DNA of 64,000 nt, from NCBI GenBank assembly GCA_023446155.1, contig JAEXIT010000008.1:1-64000 (forward strand). Reading direction: 5' to 3'. Shown piece after piece: positions 48,520 through 57,989 of this stretch; the first letter of the stretch is position 1; each line of letters opens with the position of its first letter. Source of the DNA: Bacteroidota bacterium (lineage in GTDB: Bacteria; Bacteroidota; Bacteroidia; Flavobacteriales; Flavobacteriaceae). The notes beneath the pieces were generated by a model. That model made no database searches. It was not told the DNA's origin and saw only the letters and a list, made by a program, of their open reading frames with translations. The position numbers and the translations under genes are program-made.

Positions 48520-49536
48520 TTAGTGAACTATCATTTTTTTACTTTCTGTGAAAACACCGTTTTCATTTTCTATTATAACTCTGTAAATATAATAACCACT
48601 ACTCAGTCCATTTCTATTGATCAACAAATAATTGGTTCCTGCCGGGTAATCATCGTTTATGGGTGTATCGATGAGTCGTCCGGTAAGATCGTATAGTTCC
48701 ATTTTGACTTTCGAATAGGTATTCAACACCAATGGGATTTTAGTATTATCAGAAAATGGATTCGGAAAATTCTGATTTAATTGGAATTCCGAAATCGAAA
48801 GATCCTCGATTCCAAGTGTCGGTCCGTTGACAAAAATCGTATGGGACAGTGTAAAACCTTCGGCAATACTTCCGGTAACGGCACCGAGTTCGTTGGTAAC
48901 GCCATCCGAAAAAACATTGTCGGTTGCATTATACGTATAGCCCGACATCCCTTTGGTATAGCCATAACTCGTAGCCGAATTCACCTGAACCACCGCACTG
49001 TTAGCTCCTTCCGGGAAAGCAATTTGGGTGATTAGAAGCGAGGTTCCGGACGCATTGTAAATATGCACGTGAATATGCGTCGCTCTTCCGGTATACCATC
49101 CCGGAAAAATGGAGGTATAACTAACAAGTCCGTTAGCATCAGTAGTTTGTCTTCCTCTTAAAAAGTGGTTGGTTGTATAATTGGTCGGTTGCATTCCGGT
49201 TCCGCCATATTCGGAATAATTACCATCTTTATCGCAATGCCAGATATCGACAATTGCGCCGGAAAAGGCATTACAATTTCCATTGACATTTTTTACGGTA
49301 ATGTTAATCGTAAACGGAACCCCGGTTCGGTCGCCAATAATATTGGTTCGCACCCATGAAGCCGGCGAAATGGTTGGAAAAGGTCCTGCCGTTTCACTGT
49401 TGGTCACACTACAAGCCAATGCGGCTGTTTCGTCCGGCATTCCTTTTTCGGTACCCATGGCACGCAAAAGTGAAGGTGCCGCAGCTACCATTCCAAGGAA
49501 ACCCAGACTGTTTTTTAAAAATACTTTTCTTTCCAT
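48520..49536 (-). CDS. Intradiol ring-cleavage dioxygenase-like protein with T9SS type A sorting domain
   Basis: 338 aa. N-terminal signal with a KxFLKNS...GMVAAAP segment. Dioxygenase core ~45-220 carries all iron ligands of the intradiol family: Tyr107 (DIWHCDKDGNY), Tyr148, His154 and His156 (PGWYTGRATHIHVH). The last ~80 residues (NQNFPNPFSDNTKIPLVL, then LSSGYYIYRVI) form a type A sorting domain. So a catechol-type dioxygenase is predicted to be exported by T9SS to the surface or medium. Substrate unknown. Confidence 0.92.
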   Translation of the reverse strand: MERKVFLKNSLGFLGMVAAAPSLLRAMGTEKGMPDETAALACSVTNSETAGPFPTISPASWVRTNIIGDRTGVPFTINITVKNVNGNCNAFSGAIVDIWHCDKDGNYSEYGGTGMQPTNYTTNHFLRGRQTTDANGLVSYTSIFPGWYTGRATHIHVHIYNASGTSLLITQIAFPEGANSAVVQVNSATSYGYTKGMSGYTYNATDNVFSDGVTNELGAVTGSIAEGFTLSHTIFVNGPTLGIEDLSISEFQLNQNFPNPFSDNTKIPLVLNTYSKVKMELYDLTGRLIDTPINDDYPAGTNYLLINRNGLSSGYYIYRVIIENENGVFTESKKMIVH

Positions 49537-49632
49537 ACTCTTTTAGCTTTTTCGTTACTCAAAATTAAATTTGTTAACAGGGAAAGCCAAAAAAATGAGG
49601 TAAACTGTTTTTATTTTGAGGTAAATCGCAAT

Positions 49633-50319
49633 TTAATGCTTTAATTCCAAAAGCAATAGAATCGCATTTTCGGTGAGCGATTCGAATTCAATCACTTCCG
49701 AACCCTCAATCGCCAGTCCGTCGCGGTTTTCGATCAAACGGTTTTGAAATTCAAAAGCACCGTTTAACGCAAAAGCAAAAATACCATGATCTTTGTTTTC
49801 CGGTTTATATATCCCTTCCTCCCGCGAGCGGTACATTCCGATCTTAAACGAAAAATCGAGAGTATCGATAAGTGGTTGTTGCGTTTTGTTTGTATTCAGA
49901 TCAAAAGACAACAGTTGATCATCCTGAAATTTTTCGCTGGATTTGAGTTGGATTTGCAAATAATTAACCTGTTCGTTTTCATACGGATTTTGTATTCCAA
50001 ACTCTGTTCCCGCCATAAGGGTACAAAAATAGACCTGTCCGGTTGTGATACAATGCGTTTGGGATCCAACCTGGCAATCGATCGCTCCAACCAACGGAAG
50101 CAACAACATCACGGAATCGTCGTCGGCGGTATCGCGCACGACTATTTTCGGAGCCAAAACGGCTTCATTCCAAACCTGTAATTTTTGATATGGCTTTCGA
50201 CTTTCGTCCTGATACGTTTTAAAATTAAAAGTCGCCAGACAACGATGGGTATCGCTTTCAAAATGCCCTCGTAAATGCGCTTTATAAATTTGAGCCGGTT
50301 GTTGGATAAATTTTGTCAT
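49633..50319 (-). CDS. Pirin-family protein
   Basis: 228 aa, bicupin type. It matches a Bacteroidota branch of the pirin/YhhW-like family (QQPAQIYKAHLRG start; DHGIFAFALNGAFEFQNR near 175). Family members include quercetin dioxygenases and redox sensors, and the N-terminal metal site of true pirins is not clear here. The gene starts 2 bases after the LytTR regulator gene and is therefore in its operon. Confidence 0.75.
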   Translation of the reverse strand: MTKFIQQPAQIYKAHLRGHFESDTHRCLATFNFKTYQDESRKPYQKLQVWNEAVLAPKIVVRDTADDDSVMLLLPLVGAIDCQVGSQTHCITTGQVYFCTLMAGTEFGIQNPYENEQVNYLQIQLKSSEKFQDDQLLSFDLNTNKTQQPLIDTLDFSFKIGMYRSREEGIYKPENKDHGIFAFALNGAFEFQNRLIENRDGLAIEGSEVIEFESLTENAILLLLELKH

Positions 50320-50321
50320 GT

Positions 50322-51017
50322 TTAGCTGTTTTCCAATAGCGTTAAAAATGCCGTTTCATAAGTCGCACTAATCGGTATTTCTTCAGCTCCGATATAGACT
50401 ATTTTGCTTTTTACCCGGTCAATTTTTGACAGCGAAACGATAAACGAACGATGTACTCTAAAAAAAGCATCTGTTGGTAATTTTTCCAAAATGCTTTTCA
50501 TCGTCATTCGGGCAACCACGGTTTTCTGATTCCGGATATGGATTTTCAGATAATCGTCCAATCCTTCGATAAACAGAATCTCGGTAACCGGAATTTTTAT
50601 CAGACTATAATCGGCGCGGATAAAAAGAAACTGCGAATCGGCCGCGGTATTTTTCTGCTCTTTTTCCAACTGAATTTTAGCTTTTTCGACTGCCTGTTCA
50701 AAGCGCGAAAACGAAAACGGTTTTAACAAATAATCCGTAGCGTTGAGCGTAAAGCCTTCCACGGCATATTCCGAATAGGCCGTTGTAAAAATCACACTGA
50801 TTTTATGCGGTACTTTTTTAAAAAAATCAATACCGGAAATTGATGGCATATTGATGTCGAGAAACAGTAAATCCGTTGGATATTTTTTCAGATATTTCAA
50901 TGCTTCGTCCGATCGGGTAAAGGTTTTTTTCAATTCGATACCATCGATCTGGTCGCAAAAACTTTGCAACACTTCCAAAGCAGGCGGTTCATCGTCGAGT
51001 GCTATAGCATAAATCAT
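50322..51017 (-). CDS. LytTR-family response regulator
   Basis: 231 aa. Receiver domain with phosphorylated Asp54 (LLFLDINMP) and acidic pair near 8-10; LytTR DNA-binding domain from ~130 (EILFIEGLDDYLKIHI, FFRVHRSFIVSLSKID). It overlaps the histidine kinase gene by four bases and is followed by the pirin-like gene. It probably regulates that operon or envelope genes. Confidence 0.94.
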   Translation of the reverse strand: MIYAIALDDEPPALEVLQSFCDQIDGIELKKTFTRSDEALKYLKKYPTDLLFLDINMPSISGIDFFKKVPHKISVIFTTAYSEYAVEGFTLNATDYLLKPFSFSRFEQAVEKAKIQLEKEQKNTAADSQFLFIRADYSLIKIPVTEILFIEGLDDYLKIHIRNQKTVVARMTMKSILEKLPTDAFFRVHRSFIVSLSKIDRVKSKIVYIGAEEIPISATYETAFLTLLENS

Positions 51018-52069
51018 AATTCAAGCGTTAGTACAGTGGTATAACTTTCTTTTGTTTCGGTAATTTGCAGATCGTATTTATTGGGATAAAGGCGTTCCAG
51101 ACGTTCCATCGTGTTTTGCAATCCCATTCCTTTTTCGGTTTGAACGGAACTGACTTTTTTATTAAAAACCAACAATTGCAGCGTAGCCTCGTTAATGAGA
51201 ATATGAATGCGGATTTCTGAATTCTCATCCGGATTGACACCGTGTTTAAAAGCGTTTTCAATAAATGAAATCAGAATCAGCGGCGCGATTTTCTTTTCGT
51301 AATGCCCTTCGGTCACCTCATACCCTATCGCAACCGTATTTCCAAGACGCGACCGTTGCAATTCGATATAATTGTGAATATAATTTAACTCTTTATCCAA
51401 CGCAATCGTATCGTCGTGTGCATCGCGGATGATATAGCGCATCAATTCCGAAAGCTGGACAATCGCATCGGCAGTACGATTGTCTTTCCGAATCGCCAAT
51501 GCATAAATACTATTCAGCGTATTAAACAAAAAATGCGGATTGATCTGCGCTTTAAGCAATGAAATTTCAGCCTGCATTTTATCGCGTTCCACATGTTGCA
51601 AACGTCTATTAATAGCTAGGAAAAGACTTGTTAAAGTTCCGATCAGATAAACCAAAATCGTATTCAGATGCTCGTTGGGTTTTTGCATCGGTCCCGGTCC
51701 AAATCCGGGTTTTGGTCCTGGCGGGTGAATCGGCTTAGGGCGCGCCATTTTTTCGATATTAAAAAGATCTACATCCGGTTTGTCAAAAAAATGAGACGTC
51801 AAAAGCAGTACGATCAGAAAAACAAAAAGCAATCCAAAGTAGACGGTCTTTTTATTTGAAAAATAGAGTTTTGGAATAAAATAGTAATAGTTCACATAGA
51901 AAAAAAGGAGCAATCCGACATAAACCGAAAAGTACGTCCGGTCGTGGCCATTGTGTAGAATATCCGGAATGCGTATAATACTGGTTTGCGAAGATAACAG
52001 ATACGGCAATACCAGAAATGACAGGCAAATACAAAAGTGGTAGGCATAAAACGAAATCTTCTTTTTCAT
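51014..52069 (-). CDS. LytS/YehU-type membrane sensor histidine kinase
   Basis: 351 aa with four N-terminal TM helices (to ~155), a Pro/Gly-rich stretch at ~110-132 (PKPIHPPGPKPGFGPGP), and the His_kinase domain with phospho-His179 in QINPHFLFNTLNSI. The HATPase domain follows (FIENAFKHGV, GLQNTMERLERLY). It overlaps its LytTR response regulator by 4 bases. The signal is unknown. Confidence 0.94.
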   Translation of the reverse strand: MKKKISFYAYHFCICLSFLVLPYLLSSQTSIIRIPDILHNGHDRTYFSVYVGLLLFFYVNYYYFIPKLYFSNKKTVYFGLLFVFLIVLLLTSHFFDKPDVDLFNIEKMARPKPIHPPGPKPGFGPGPMQKPNEHLNTILVYLIGTLTSLFLAINRRLQHVERDKMQAEISLLKAQINPHFLFNTLNSIYALAIRKDNRTADAIVQLSELMRYIIRDAHDDTIALDKELNYIHNYIELQRSRLGNTVAIGYEVTEGHYEKKIAPLILISFIENAFKHGVNPDENSEIRIHILINEATLQLLVFNKKVSSVQTEKGMGLQNTMERLERLYPNKYDLQITETKESYTTVLTLEL

Positions 52070-52189
52070 TTTTCTAACAGTTAACCTATCAAAAATACAG
52101 TTATTTGATTGATGCGATAAATAATTGCGGTAAATAATGCAATTTTTGCGGTGAGCGCGAAAGCAGTTTTTACTGTTGGTGTTTTATTC

Positions 52190-52197
52190 TATATTTG
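52190..52197 (+). promoter_or_regulatory. -7 element directly before holB
   Basis: TATATTTG ends four bases before the ATG at 52202, the same geometry as at rnpA. Confidence 0.5.
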
Positions 52198-52201
52198 CTC
52201 T

Positions 52202-53350
52202 ATGCTATTTTCAGAAATTTTAGGACAAACCCACATTAAAAGCCATCTGACCAAAAGCGCCGATTCCGGCCGTATTCCACATGCACAGCTTTTTGTTGGT
52301 CCGGAAGGATCAGGTACACTGGCGATGGCCATTTCCTATGCCCAATATATTTTATGTTCCAATACCAATGGCGAAAACACTTCGGGGAACGAAGCCTGTA
52401 ATCTGAAATTTGAACATTTTTCACATCCCGATCTGCATTTTGTATTTCCGGTTTCGACCAACGATGAAGTGAAAAGTCATCCGGTGAGTGCGAATTTTTT
52501 AAAATACTGGCGCACGTTTATAACCGAAACTCCGTATGGAAGTCTTTTCGATTGGTATAAAACCATTGGCATTCAGAACAAACAGGGGCAAATTGGTGTA
52601 GACGAAGCACAGGAAATTGTAAAATCTTTATCCCTCAAAGCCTACGAAGGCGGTTATAAAGTGATGATTATCTGGATGGCCGATAAGATGAATATCGCCA
52701 CATCGAACAAACTTTTAAAACTGTTGGAAGAACCACCACAAAAAACGGTTTTTCTGTTAATCACCGAAAATGAAAACGATATACTGCAAACGATCCTATC
52801 CCGTTGTCAGGTGTTACATTTTGGCGGACTTCCGGAAAGTATTATCGCCGAAGCTTTGGTTTCACGTGAAAAAACAGACGAAAAAGCCGCTTTTAAAATA
52901 GCACATCAGGCACAGGGAAATTATAACAAAGCCTTACAATTGCTACACAAAACCGAGGATGATTATCCGTTTGAAGCCTGGTTTGTACAATGGGTACGTG
53001 CGGCGTTTCGCGCCAAAGGAAATGCAGCGGCCATCCAGGATTTGATTTCCTGGAGCGAGTCTATCGCCGGAATTGGTCGTGAAGCACAGAAACAGTTTTT
53101 GCATTTTTGTATCGAAATGTTCCGTCAGGCCTTATTACTTAACTACCAATCCCCTTCTCTGGTTTATATAGAACCTACGGTTGAAAAATTTAAACTGGAG
53201 AATTTTGCACCTTTCGTAAACGGTAACAACATCAACGATATTTTTAAAGAATTGTCGGATGCAATTTACCATATTGAGCGTAACGGGAATGCTAAAATTA
53301 TCCTGACCGATTTATCGATAAAACTAACACGTTTAATTCATAAAAAATAA
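52202..53350 (+). CDS. holB: DNA polymerase III delta-prime subunit
   Basis: 382 aa from the ATG at 52202; upstream codons in frame overlap the promoter and encode an unlikely leader. N-terminal MLFSEILGQTHIKSHLTKSADSGRIPHAQLFVGPEGSGT and SNKLLKLLEEPPQKTVFLLIT are typical of the clamp loader. It loads the sliding clamp at the replication fork. DoxX follows after 5 bases. Confidence 0.93.
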   Translation: MLFSEILGQTHIKSHLTKSADSGRIPHAQLFVGPEGSGTLAMAISYAQYILCSNTNGENTSGNEACNLKFEHFSHPDLHFVFPVSTNDEVKSHPVSANFLKYWRTFITETPYGSLFDWYKTIGIQNKQGQIGVDEAQEIVKSLSLKAYEGGYKVMIIWMADKMNIATSNKLLKLLEEPPQKTVFLLITENENDILQTILSRCQVLHFGGLPESIIAEALVSREKTDEKAAFKIAHQAQGNYNKALQLLHKTEDDYPFEAWFVQWVRAAFRAKGNAAAIQDLISWSESIAGIGREAQKQFLHFCIEMFRQALLLNYQSPSLVYIEPTVEKFKLENFAPFVNGNNINDIFKELSDAIYHIERNGNAKIILTDLSIKLTRLIHKK

Positions 53351-53355
53351 ATACC

Positions 53356-53742
53356 ATGACGAATACGGAAATTTTCGGAATTTTAATTTTGGCTTTTTTA
53401 GCCATTACTTTTTTACAATCCGGCTATGATAAAATTATGGACTGGAAAGGAAACGTCGAATGGCTTAAAGGTCATTTTGCACAAACATTTATCAAAAATC
53501 AGGTTCCTCAATCGCTGTTTTTGATTTTAGTATTGGAAGTCATTGCCGGTGCTTTATGTGTGATCGGAATTGCACAATTGGTGATGAACGGCGCCACAAC
53601 ATTTGGTCACTATGGTGCGACTTTTTCCTGTGTTACCTTACTGTTTTTACTTTTCGGTCAGCGTATCGCAAAAGATTATGACGGCGCACGAACCATCGTA
53701 ATTTATTTTATTCCTGCGATTTTAGCGGTTTATTATTTATAA
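53356..53742 (+). CDS. DoxX-family membrane protein
   Basis: 128 aa with four TM helices (GILILAFLAITFLQSGYDKI; SLFLILVLEVIAGALCVIGI; and two more). Matches the DoxX family. Function in this operon with holB is unknown; a terminator follows. Confidence 0.85.
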   Translation: MTNTEIFGILILAFLAITFLQSGYDKIMDWKGNVEWLKGHFAQTFIKNQVPQSLFLILVLEVIAGALCVIGIAQLVMNGATTFGHYGATFSCVTLLFLLFGQRIAKDYDGARTIVIYFIPAILAVYYL

Positions 53743-53765
53743 AAAATATATTTCTTTCCATATCA

Positions 53766-53801
53766 CACCAGAAAGGTTTTGAAAACCTGTCTGGTGTTTT
53801 T
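53766..53801 (+). terminator. Terminator of holB-doxX
   Basis: CACCAGAAAGGTTTT / AAAACCTGTCTGGTG (15-bp stem with one mismatch) followed by TTTTTGTTTT. It belongs to the dispersed repeat family. Confidence 0.8.
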
Positions 53802-53828
53802 GTTTTCGGAAACCTGTCAGGTGTTTTT
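53766..53828. repeat. Dispersed AACCTGTCAGGT repeat cluster
   Basis: The terminator is followed by a further half copy (AACCTGTCAGGTGTTTTT, 53811-53828) that supplies the stop codon and last residues of the convergent helicase gene. Confidence 0.65.
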
Positions 53829-56096
53829 CTGCAAAACGGCTTTATACAAGCGGAGTTCTTCCCAGCTAAATTCATCGCCGTATTTTTCTTTTATTTCGCC
53901 TAAACCTTCCCCACTATATTCTTTAAAAGCCGATGCCAGATTTTTGAGTTTATCGGGTGGTAAAATATCCGAAATTTCAATCGCTTCCATCTGAATCAAT
54001 TTTGAAAAATGGGTATATACCGTACCTACGGTAAGTTTTCGGATTCCGGCTATTTCTGGGATCGATAGGTTTTGCGTCCACAATTCCAGCGTTTCTTCGT
54101 AGGTTGATTTTTTCGGTTCCTTTGTCTTTTTCTTTTTGGAGGTATAGCGTTCAATATCGTCCTCATCTTCAATAAGCGTAACGGATGTTTTTCGCAACGC
54201 TTCCCGGATAATTTCAATTTTATCCTGTTTGTATTTTTGCAAGTAGGGCGATACCAATACTTCTTTTGATATTTCTTTGTTTTCCAGAACGGCGCGTAGT
54301 AACAATTTGACTTTTAACAATCGTAAAACCGCATTGGTTTGCAAATCCTCCAGTTCCGACAATTCTTCGAAAAAGGCTTTTACTTTTTTTAGGCGTTTTA
54401 TTTCTTCTATTTTCCAGTACAACTCGAAAGTCAGCTCGTCCATTTTCGGGAAAAAATAATCGAATGCTTTATTGATCCGCTCTTCAATAAAAGCCAGATC
54501 GACCGGTTCCTGCTGAAACAATTTTGTTAACTGTGCAATGAATTTTTGCGACGGTTCCCGCAATTCATGTACCGCCAGTGATTGTTGTTGCGCCCATACT
54601 TTTGACTGTCCTTTAACCGATTTCCCAGTTTCCGACAGGTAGGTTTGCTGGTGTTTGCTCCACTGTGTGGCCAATTCGCTCCAATTAAAACTGTCTTTCA
54701 GATAATTAAGTAAAAAAACACGTGTTTCAGATACCAGTTCACCTTCCAGTTTCTCGACCGAAACGCGGTTTTGTGCATAATCCATTACATCGACATCATT
54801 AGAAATACCATTCATTTGTATCGTAGAAAGCAAAATAAGCCCTTTTAACGAACGTAAACGCGAAAGAGCAACATAGGCTTGTCCGGGAAGAAAAACCTGC
54901 GATACATCAAGCGCTGCTTTATCGAACGTCAAACCCTGGCTTTTATGTACCGTAATTGCCCAAGCCAATTTGATCGGAAAGTGCGTAAAAGTGCCCAAAA
55001 TCTCCTCTTCGATTTCCTTCGTCATCTCATCAACATAGTACCGAATATTTTTCCATTCGTAACGTTCAACTTCGATGGTTTTATTTTCTTCCGGAAAATG
55101 CACAAAAATTTCACGGGGCGAAATCGATTTTATAACACCCATTTTTCCGTTAAAATATTGCTTTTCAAACGAAAGATCGTTTTTCACAAACATTACCTGT
55201 GCACCAACTTTTAATTTGAGCTGTTCATCCACCGGAAAGATCTTATCCGGAAAATCACCTACAATTTCCGGCTGAAACGTATAAACTTCTCCATCCAGTT
55301 CCTCCAGCGCAGTACTATTGATAGCGTCGGCTTTGGCATTATGTGTAGTAAGCGTGATGAAACCGGGATTCTTTTTAAAATCGAAATCCGGTTGTACATA
55401 TTGGTTTAAAATAGCCAGGTCATTTGTCGTAACCGTATTATTTCGCAGGTTGTTTAAAACGGAAATAAATTCAGAATCGGTTTGCCTGAAAATTTTATCC
55501 AATTCGATATACAAAGGCGGGTTTTGCTGAATCACATGGGAATGGAAAAAGAATTTCCCACGATAGTAACGTTGTAAAACCGACCATTCTTCATTTTTGA
55601 TAACCGGTGGTAATTGTAGTAAATCTCCTATAAATAATACTTGGACGCCACCAAAAGGCATTTCATTTCTGCGGACTTTACGAAGCATAAAATCCATCGC
55701 ATCCATGATATCGACACGAAGCATACTCACTTCGTCGATAACCAGTAATTCCATATTCTGAATGACAGCGCGTTTGGCACCGTTCATTTTAAAATGCCGA
55801 CTTAAGGTATTTCTATTTTCGAAACGGGAATTTTCTGAAATATAAGGATCCGTATTTACATCCGGGAGAAATGCCGCAAAGGGTAACTGAAACATCGAAT
55901 GTATCGTAACACCACCTGCATTCAAAGCCGCAATACCCGTAGGTGCGACAACAACAGTATTCTTGTGTGTTGTGTTTATGATTTCGCGAAGTAGTGTCGT
56001 TTTACCCGTTCCGGCTTTACCAGTAAGGAAAACCGATTTTTGCGTTTGGTTGATAAAACGCAATACATAGGCAGCAGCATTCGAAATAGTTTCCAT
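53817..56096 (-). CDS. Pif1-like helicase with C-terminal HTH domain
   Basis: 759 aa. Walker A GKAGTGKTT (26-34), DEVSMLRVDIMD Walker B region, and AITVHKSQGLTF (motif V/VI region) mark a Pif1/RecD-type superfamily 1 helicase. The C-terminal ~100 residues (TYEETLELWTQNLSIPEIAGI, LTVGTVYTHFSKLI) form a RecQ-type HTH_40 domain. The protein likely unwinds structured DNA. Its C-terminus ends within the dispersed repeat, so the final residues (QKNT) may be repeat-encoded. Confidence 0.93.
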   Translation of the reverse strand: METISNAAAYVLRFINQTQKSVFLTGKAGTGKTTLLREIINTTHKNTVVVAPTGIAALNAGGVTIHSMFQLPFAAFLPDVNTDPYISENSRFENRNTLSRHFKMNGAKRAVIQNMELLVIDEVSMLRVDIMDAMDFMLRKVRRNEMPFGGVQVLFIGDLLQLPPVIKNEEWSVLQRYYRGKFFFHSHVIQQNPPLYIELDKIFRQTDSEFISVLNNLRNNTVTTNDLAILNQYVQPDFDFKKNPGFITLTTHNAKADAINSTALEELDGEVYTFQPEIVGDFPDKIFPVDEQLKLKVGAQVMFVKNDLSFEKQYFNGKMGVIKSISPREIFVHFPEENKTIEVERYEWKNIRYYVDEMTKEIEEEILGTFTHFPIKLAWAITVHKSQGLTFDKAALDVSQVFLPGQAYVALSRLRSLKGLILLSTIQMNGISNDVDVMDYAQNRVSVEKLEGELVSETRVFLLNYLKDSFNWSELATQWSKHQQTYLSETGKSVKGQSKVWAQQQSLAVHELREPSQKFIAQLTKLFQQEPVDLAFIEERINKAFDYFFPKMDELTFELYWKIEEIKRLKKVKAFFEELSELEDLQTNAVLRLLKVKLLLRAVLENKEISKEVLVSPYLQKYKQDKIEIIREALRKTSVTLIEDEDDIERYTSKKKKTKEPKKSTYEETLELWTQNLSIPEIAGIRKLTVGTVYTHFSKLIQMEAIEISDILPPDKLKNLASAFKEYSGEGLGEIKEKYGDEFSWEELRLYKAVLQKNT

Positions 56097-56148
56097 TTGG
56101 CGTATAATTTAAAACTAAAAATACAATTATTTATCTGATTTTCAATAA

Positions 56149-56173
56149 AAAAGCCTTCACAAGGAAGGCTTTT
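56149..56173 (-). terminator. Terminator after the OmpH-like gene
   Basis: AAGCCTTC / GAAGGCTT with a 5-base loop and T-run on the minus strand, just past the 56176 stop. Confidence 0.82.
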
Positions 56174-56175
56174 CA

Positions 56176-56745
56176 TTATTTCTTTTCTTCAGTTTTCTCT
56201 TCTTTTTTATCGGAAGACTTATACTTATCGTTTAATTCTTTGCTGATTTTTTCGGTAATGTCCAAACCTTCTTTACCGTATAAAATCGTAGCGGCATCAC
56301 CCGTTCCGTAGATATATTCGTAATTGTTTTTCTTACCGTAATCTTTGATATAATCTTTAATTCGTTTTACCAAAGAATCCATTTCTTTTCCACTCTCCTG
56401 TTGCAATGTTTGTAACATCGCTTGTTGTTTCATATTGATTTGTTGCTCTCTTTTTTGCAACTCCGCTCCTTTTTGTTGTGCCCAAGCCATACCTTTAACC
56501 TGTGCGTCTCTTTGAAAATTAGCAGCATCGGATTGGAATTGTTTGGCTTCACCTTCTAATTCTCTTCCCATTTCTTGCGACTTGGTTTTGTATTTTGACT
56601 CAATATCTTTAGCCTCTTGATTTTCTTCTATTAATTTAGAAGTGTCCACATAAGCCGTTTTATTTTCTGAAGCAGTAGTTGCTCCTTCTTTGTTGCAAGA
56701 AAACATTGCCAACGCAAGTCCGATAATTAAAAAGGATTTTTTCAT
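56176..56745 (-). CDS. OmpH/Skp-like periplasmic lipoprotein
   Basis: 189 aa; lipobox AMFSC (Cys17). AYVDTSKLIEENQEAKDIESKY followed by a long Gln/Lys/Glu-rich coiled coil and YIYGTGDAATILYGKEGLDIT is the OmpH/Skp pattern. Skp is a chaperone for outer-membrane proteins; here a lipid anchor is predicted, unlike E. coli Skp. The C-terminal ~20 residues are very Lys/Glu-rich. Confidence 0.9.
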   Translation of the reverse strand: MKKSFLIIGLALAMFSCNKEGATTASENKTAYVDTSKLIEENQEAKDIESKYKTKSQEMGRELEGEAKQFQSDAANFQRDAQVKGMAWAQQKGAELQKREQQINMKQQAMLQTLQQESGKEMDSLVKRIKDYIKDYGKKNNYEYIYGTGDAATILYGKEGLDITEKISKELNDKYKSSDKKEEKTEEKK

Positions 56746-56995
56746 TTTATCAATTGTGATTTTTAAAATTTTTGTAAAAATAAGAATTCGTATTAAAGTT
56801 TCAAAAGTTGTACGACCGAAAGTTAAAAATATGATTTTTACTCTTTTTCCCAGTCTATAAAGTTTTCTTATGCATCATTTAAAAAATAATAAGAAAATCT
56901 TATAAAAAACGGCTTTAAATAAAGCGTTTTAAGCGCCTTTTAAAAAATCCCCGATAGATAGCATATTTTAAGCTCTAATCGTGGATCATTTTATT

Positions 56996-57856
56996 TTAAT
57001 TTAATTTTTCTTCGTTTTTAAGGATATAAATATGCGAAGAATACTCAAAATTTTGCTTTGCGAGCCAATTTGACCGTAAACCGATCCAAAAGCCTTTTAT
57101 AAAATTCATTTTTCCATTTTTATATTTTTCAGATAAAAGGGAAACATAAAAACTATCAAAAAGCATTGGTTTTATTTTTACCAGTCGGATATGTTGGCGG
57201 GTAAAAAGTTTTTCAATCGAAGTTTTTGAAAAATGCCACAAATGTCTTGGTACATCATAGGCCGCCCAAAATGCACCGTAGTACTTTGCGTCGTATGATT
57301 TATAATTCGGCACCGCAATAATTATCGTTCCGTTTGTTTTTAATAAACGTTTTAAAGTAGCAATCTGATTTTCTAAATCCGGAACATGCTCCAATACGTG
57401 CCACATGGTGATCACATCAAACGATTGATTTTCCAATTGTTCTAAACTATCCGCAAATTGAATTCCTTTTCCGATGGCGCTGTTTTTTGCTTTATCACTC
57501 GGTTCGATTCCAATTGCTTTCCAACCCTGGTTTTGAGCTTCCAAAAGAAAATCGCCTGTTCCGGCACCGATATCCAAAAGCACACCTTTTTCCGGTTGAA
57601 AAGCGGTGATCAATTTTACTTTATCGCGAATGGCTTTTCGTTTGATGATATGATATACTTTTTCAAACAACGAACGTTTTCCATCGGTATGCGAAATATA
57701 ATCGTCACTTTCGTAATAGGACGGTAATTTTTCCAGGCTTGGTTGTGGAGTCGTTTTTAATAATTGTAATTCTTCGTCCAAAAGCAATTCGAAATTTTCT
57801 TTAGAAACGGAATGGTCATTTACTTTTATAAAAACGGTATTACTTGAAAAATTCAT
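56996..57856 (-). CDS. Class I SAM-dependent methyltransferase
   Basis: 286 aa. SAM motif I GVLLDIGAGTGDFLLEA at ~105-121, then GIEPS and DVITMWHVLEHVPD, of the UbiE/Methyltransf_11/23 type. The ~100-residue N-terminal part has no known match. Substrate unknown. It lies between a parS-like site and OmpH, 133 bases from the mnmG end. Confidence 0.85.
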   Translation of the reverse strand: MNFSSNTVFIKVNDHSVSKENFELLLDEELQLLKTTPQPSLEKLPSYYESDDYISHTDGKRSLFEKVYHIIKRKAIRDKVKLITAFQPEKGVLLDIGAGTGDFLLEAQNQGWKAIGIEPSDKAKNSAIGKGIQFADSLEQLENQSFDVITMWHVLEHVPDLENQIATLKRLLKTNGTIIIAVPNYKSYDAKYYGAFWAAYDVPRHLWHFSKTSIEKLFTRQHIRLVKIKPMLFDSFYVSLLSEKYKNGKMNFIKGFWIGLRSNWLAKQNFEYSSHIYILKNEEKLN

Positions 57857-57912
57857 TACTGCTAAAAAATTTATTTTTTAAAGATTCCTTTGTTTATAAG
57901 GCTTGGCGGGAT

Positions 57913-57928
57913 AGTTTCACGTGGAACA
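57913..57928 (-). other. parS-like site (15/16)
   Basis: On the minus strand TGTTCCACGTGAAACT, one mismatch from the parS consensus TGTTNCACGTGAAACA. Intergenic, between the methyltransferase and mnmG. Confidence 0.7.
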
Positions 57929-57929
57929 T

Positions 57930-57979
57930 AAACTAAAAACAGCCAAAGATAATTAATCTATCATGGCTGTTTTTAGTTT
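57930..57979 (-). terminator. Terminator of mnmG
   Basis: A 16-bp perfect stem (AAACTAAAAACAGCCA / TGGCTGTTTTTAGTTT) with an 18-base loop, 10 bases past the mnmG stop, next to the parS-like site. Confidence 0.75.
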
Positions 57980-57989
57980 GATTAAATTT

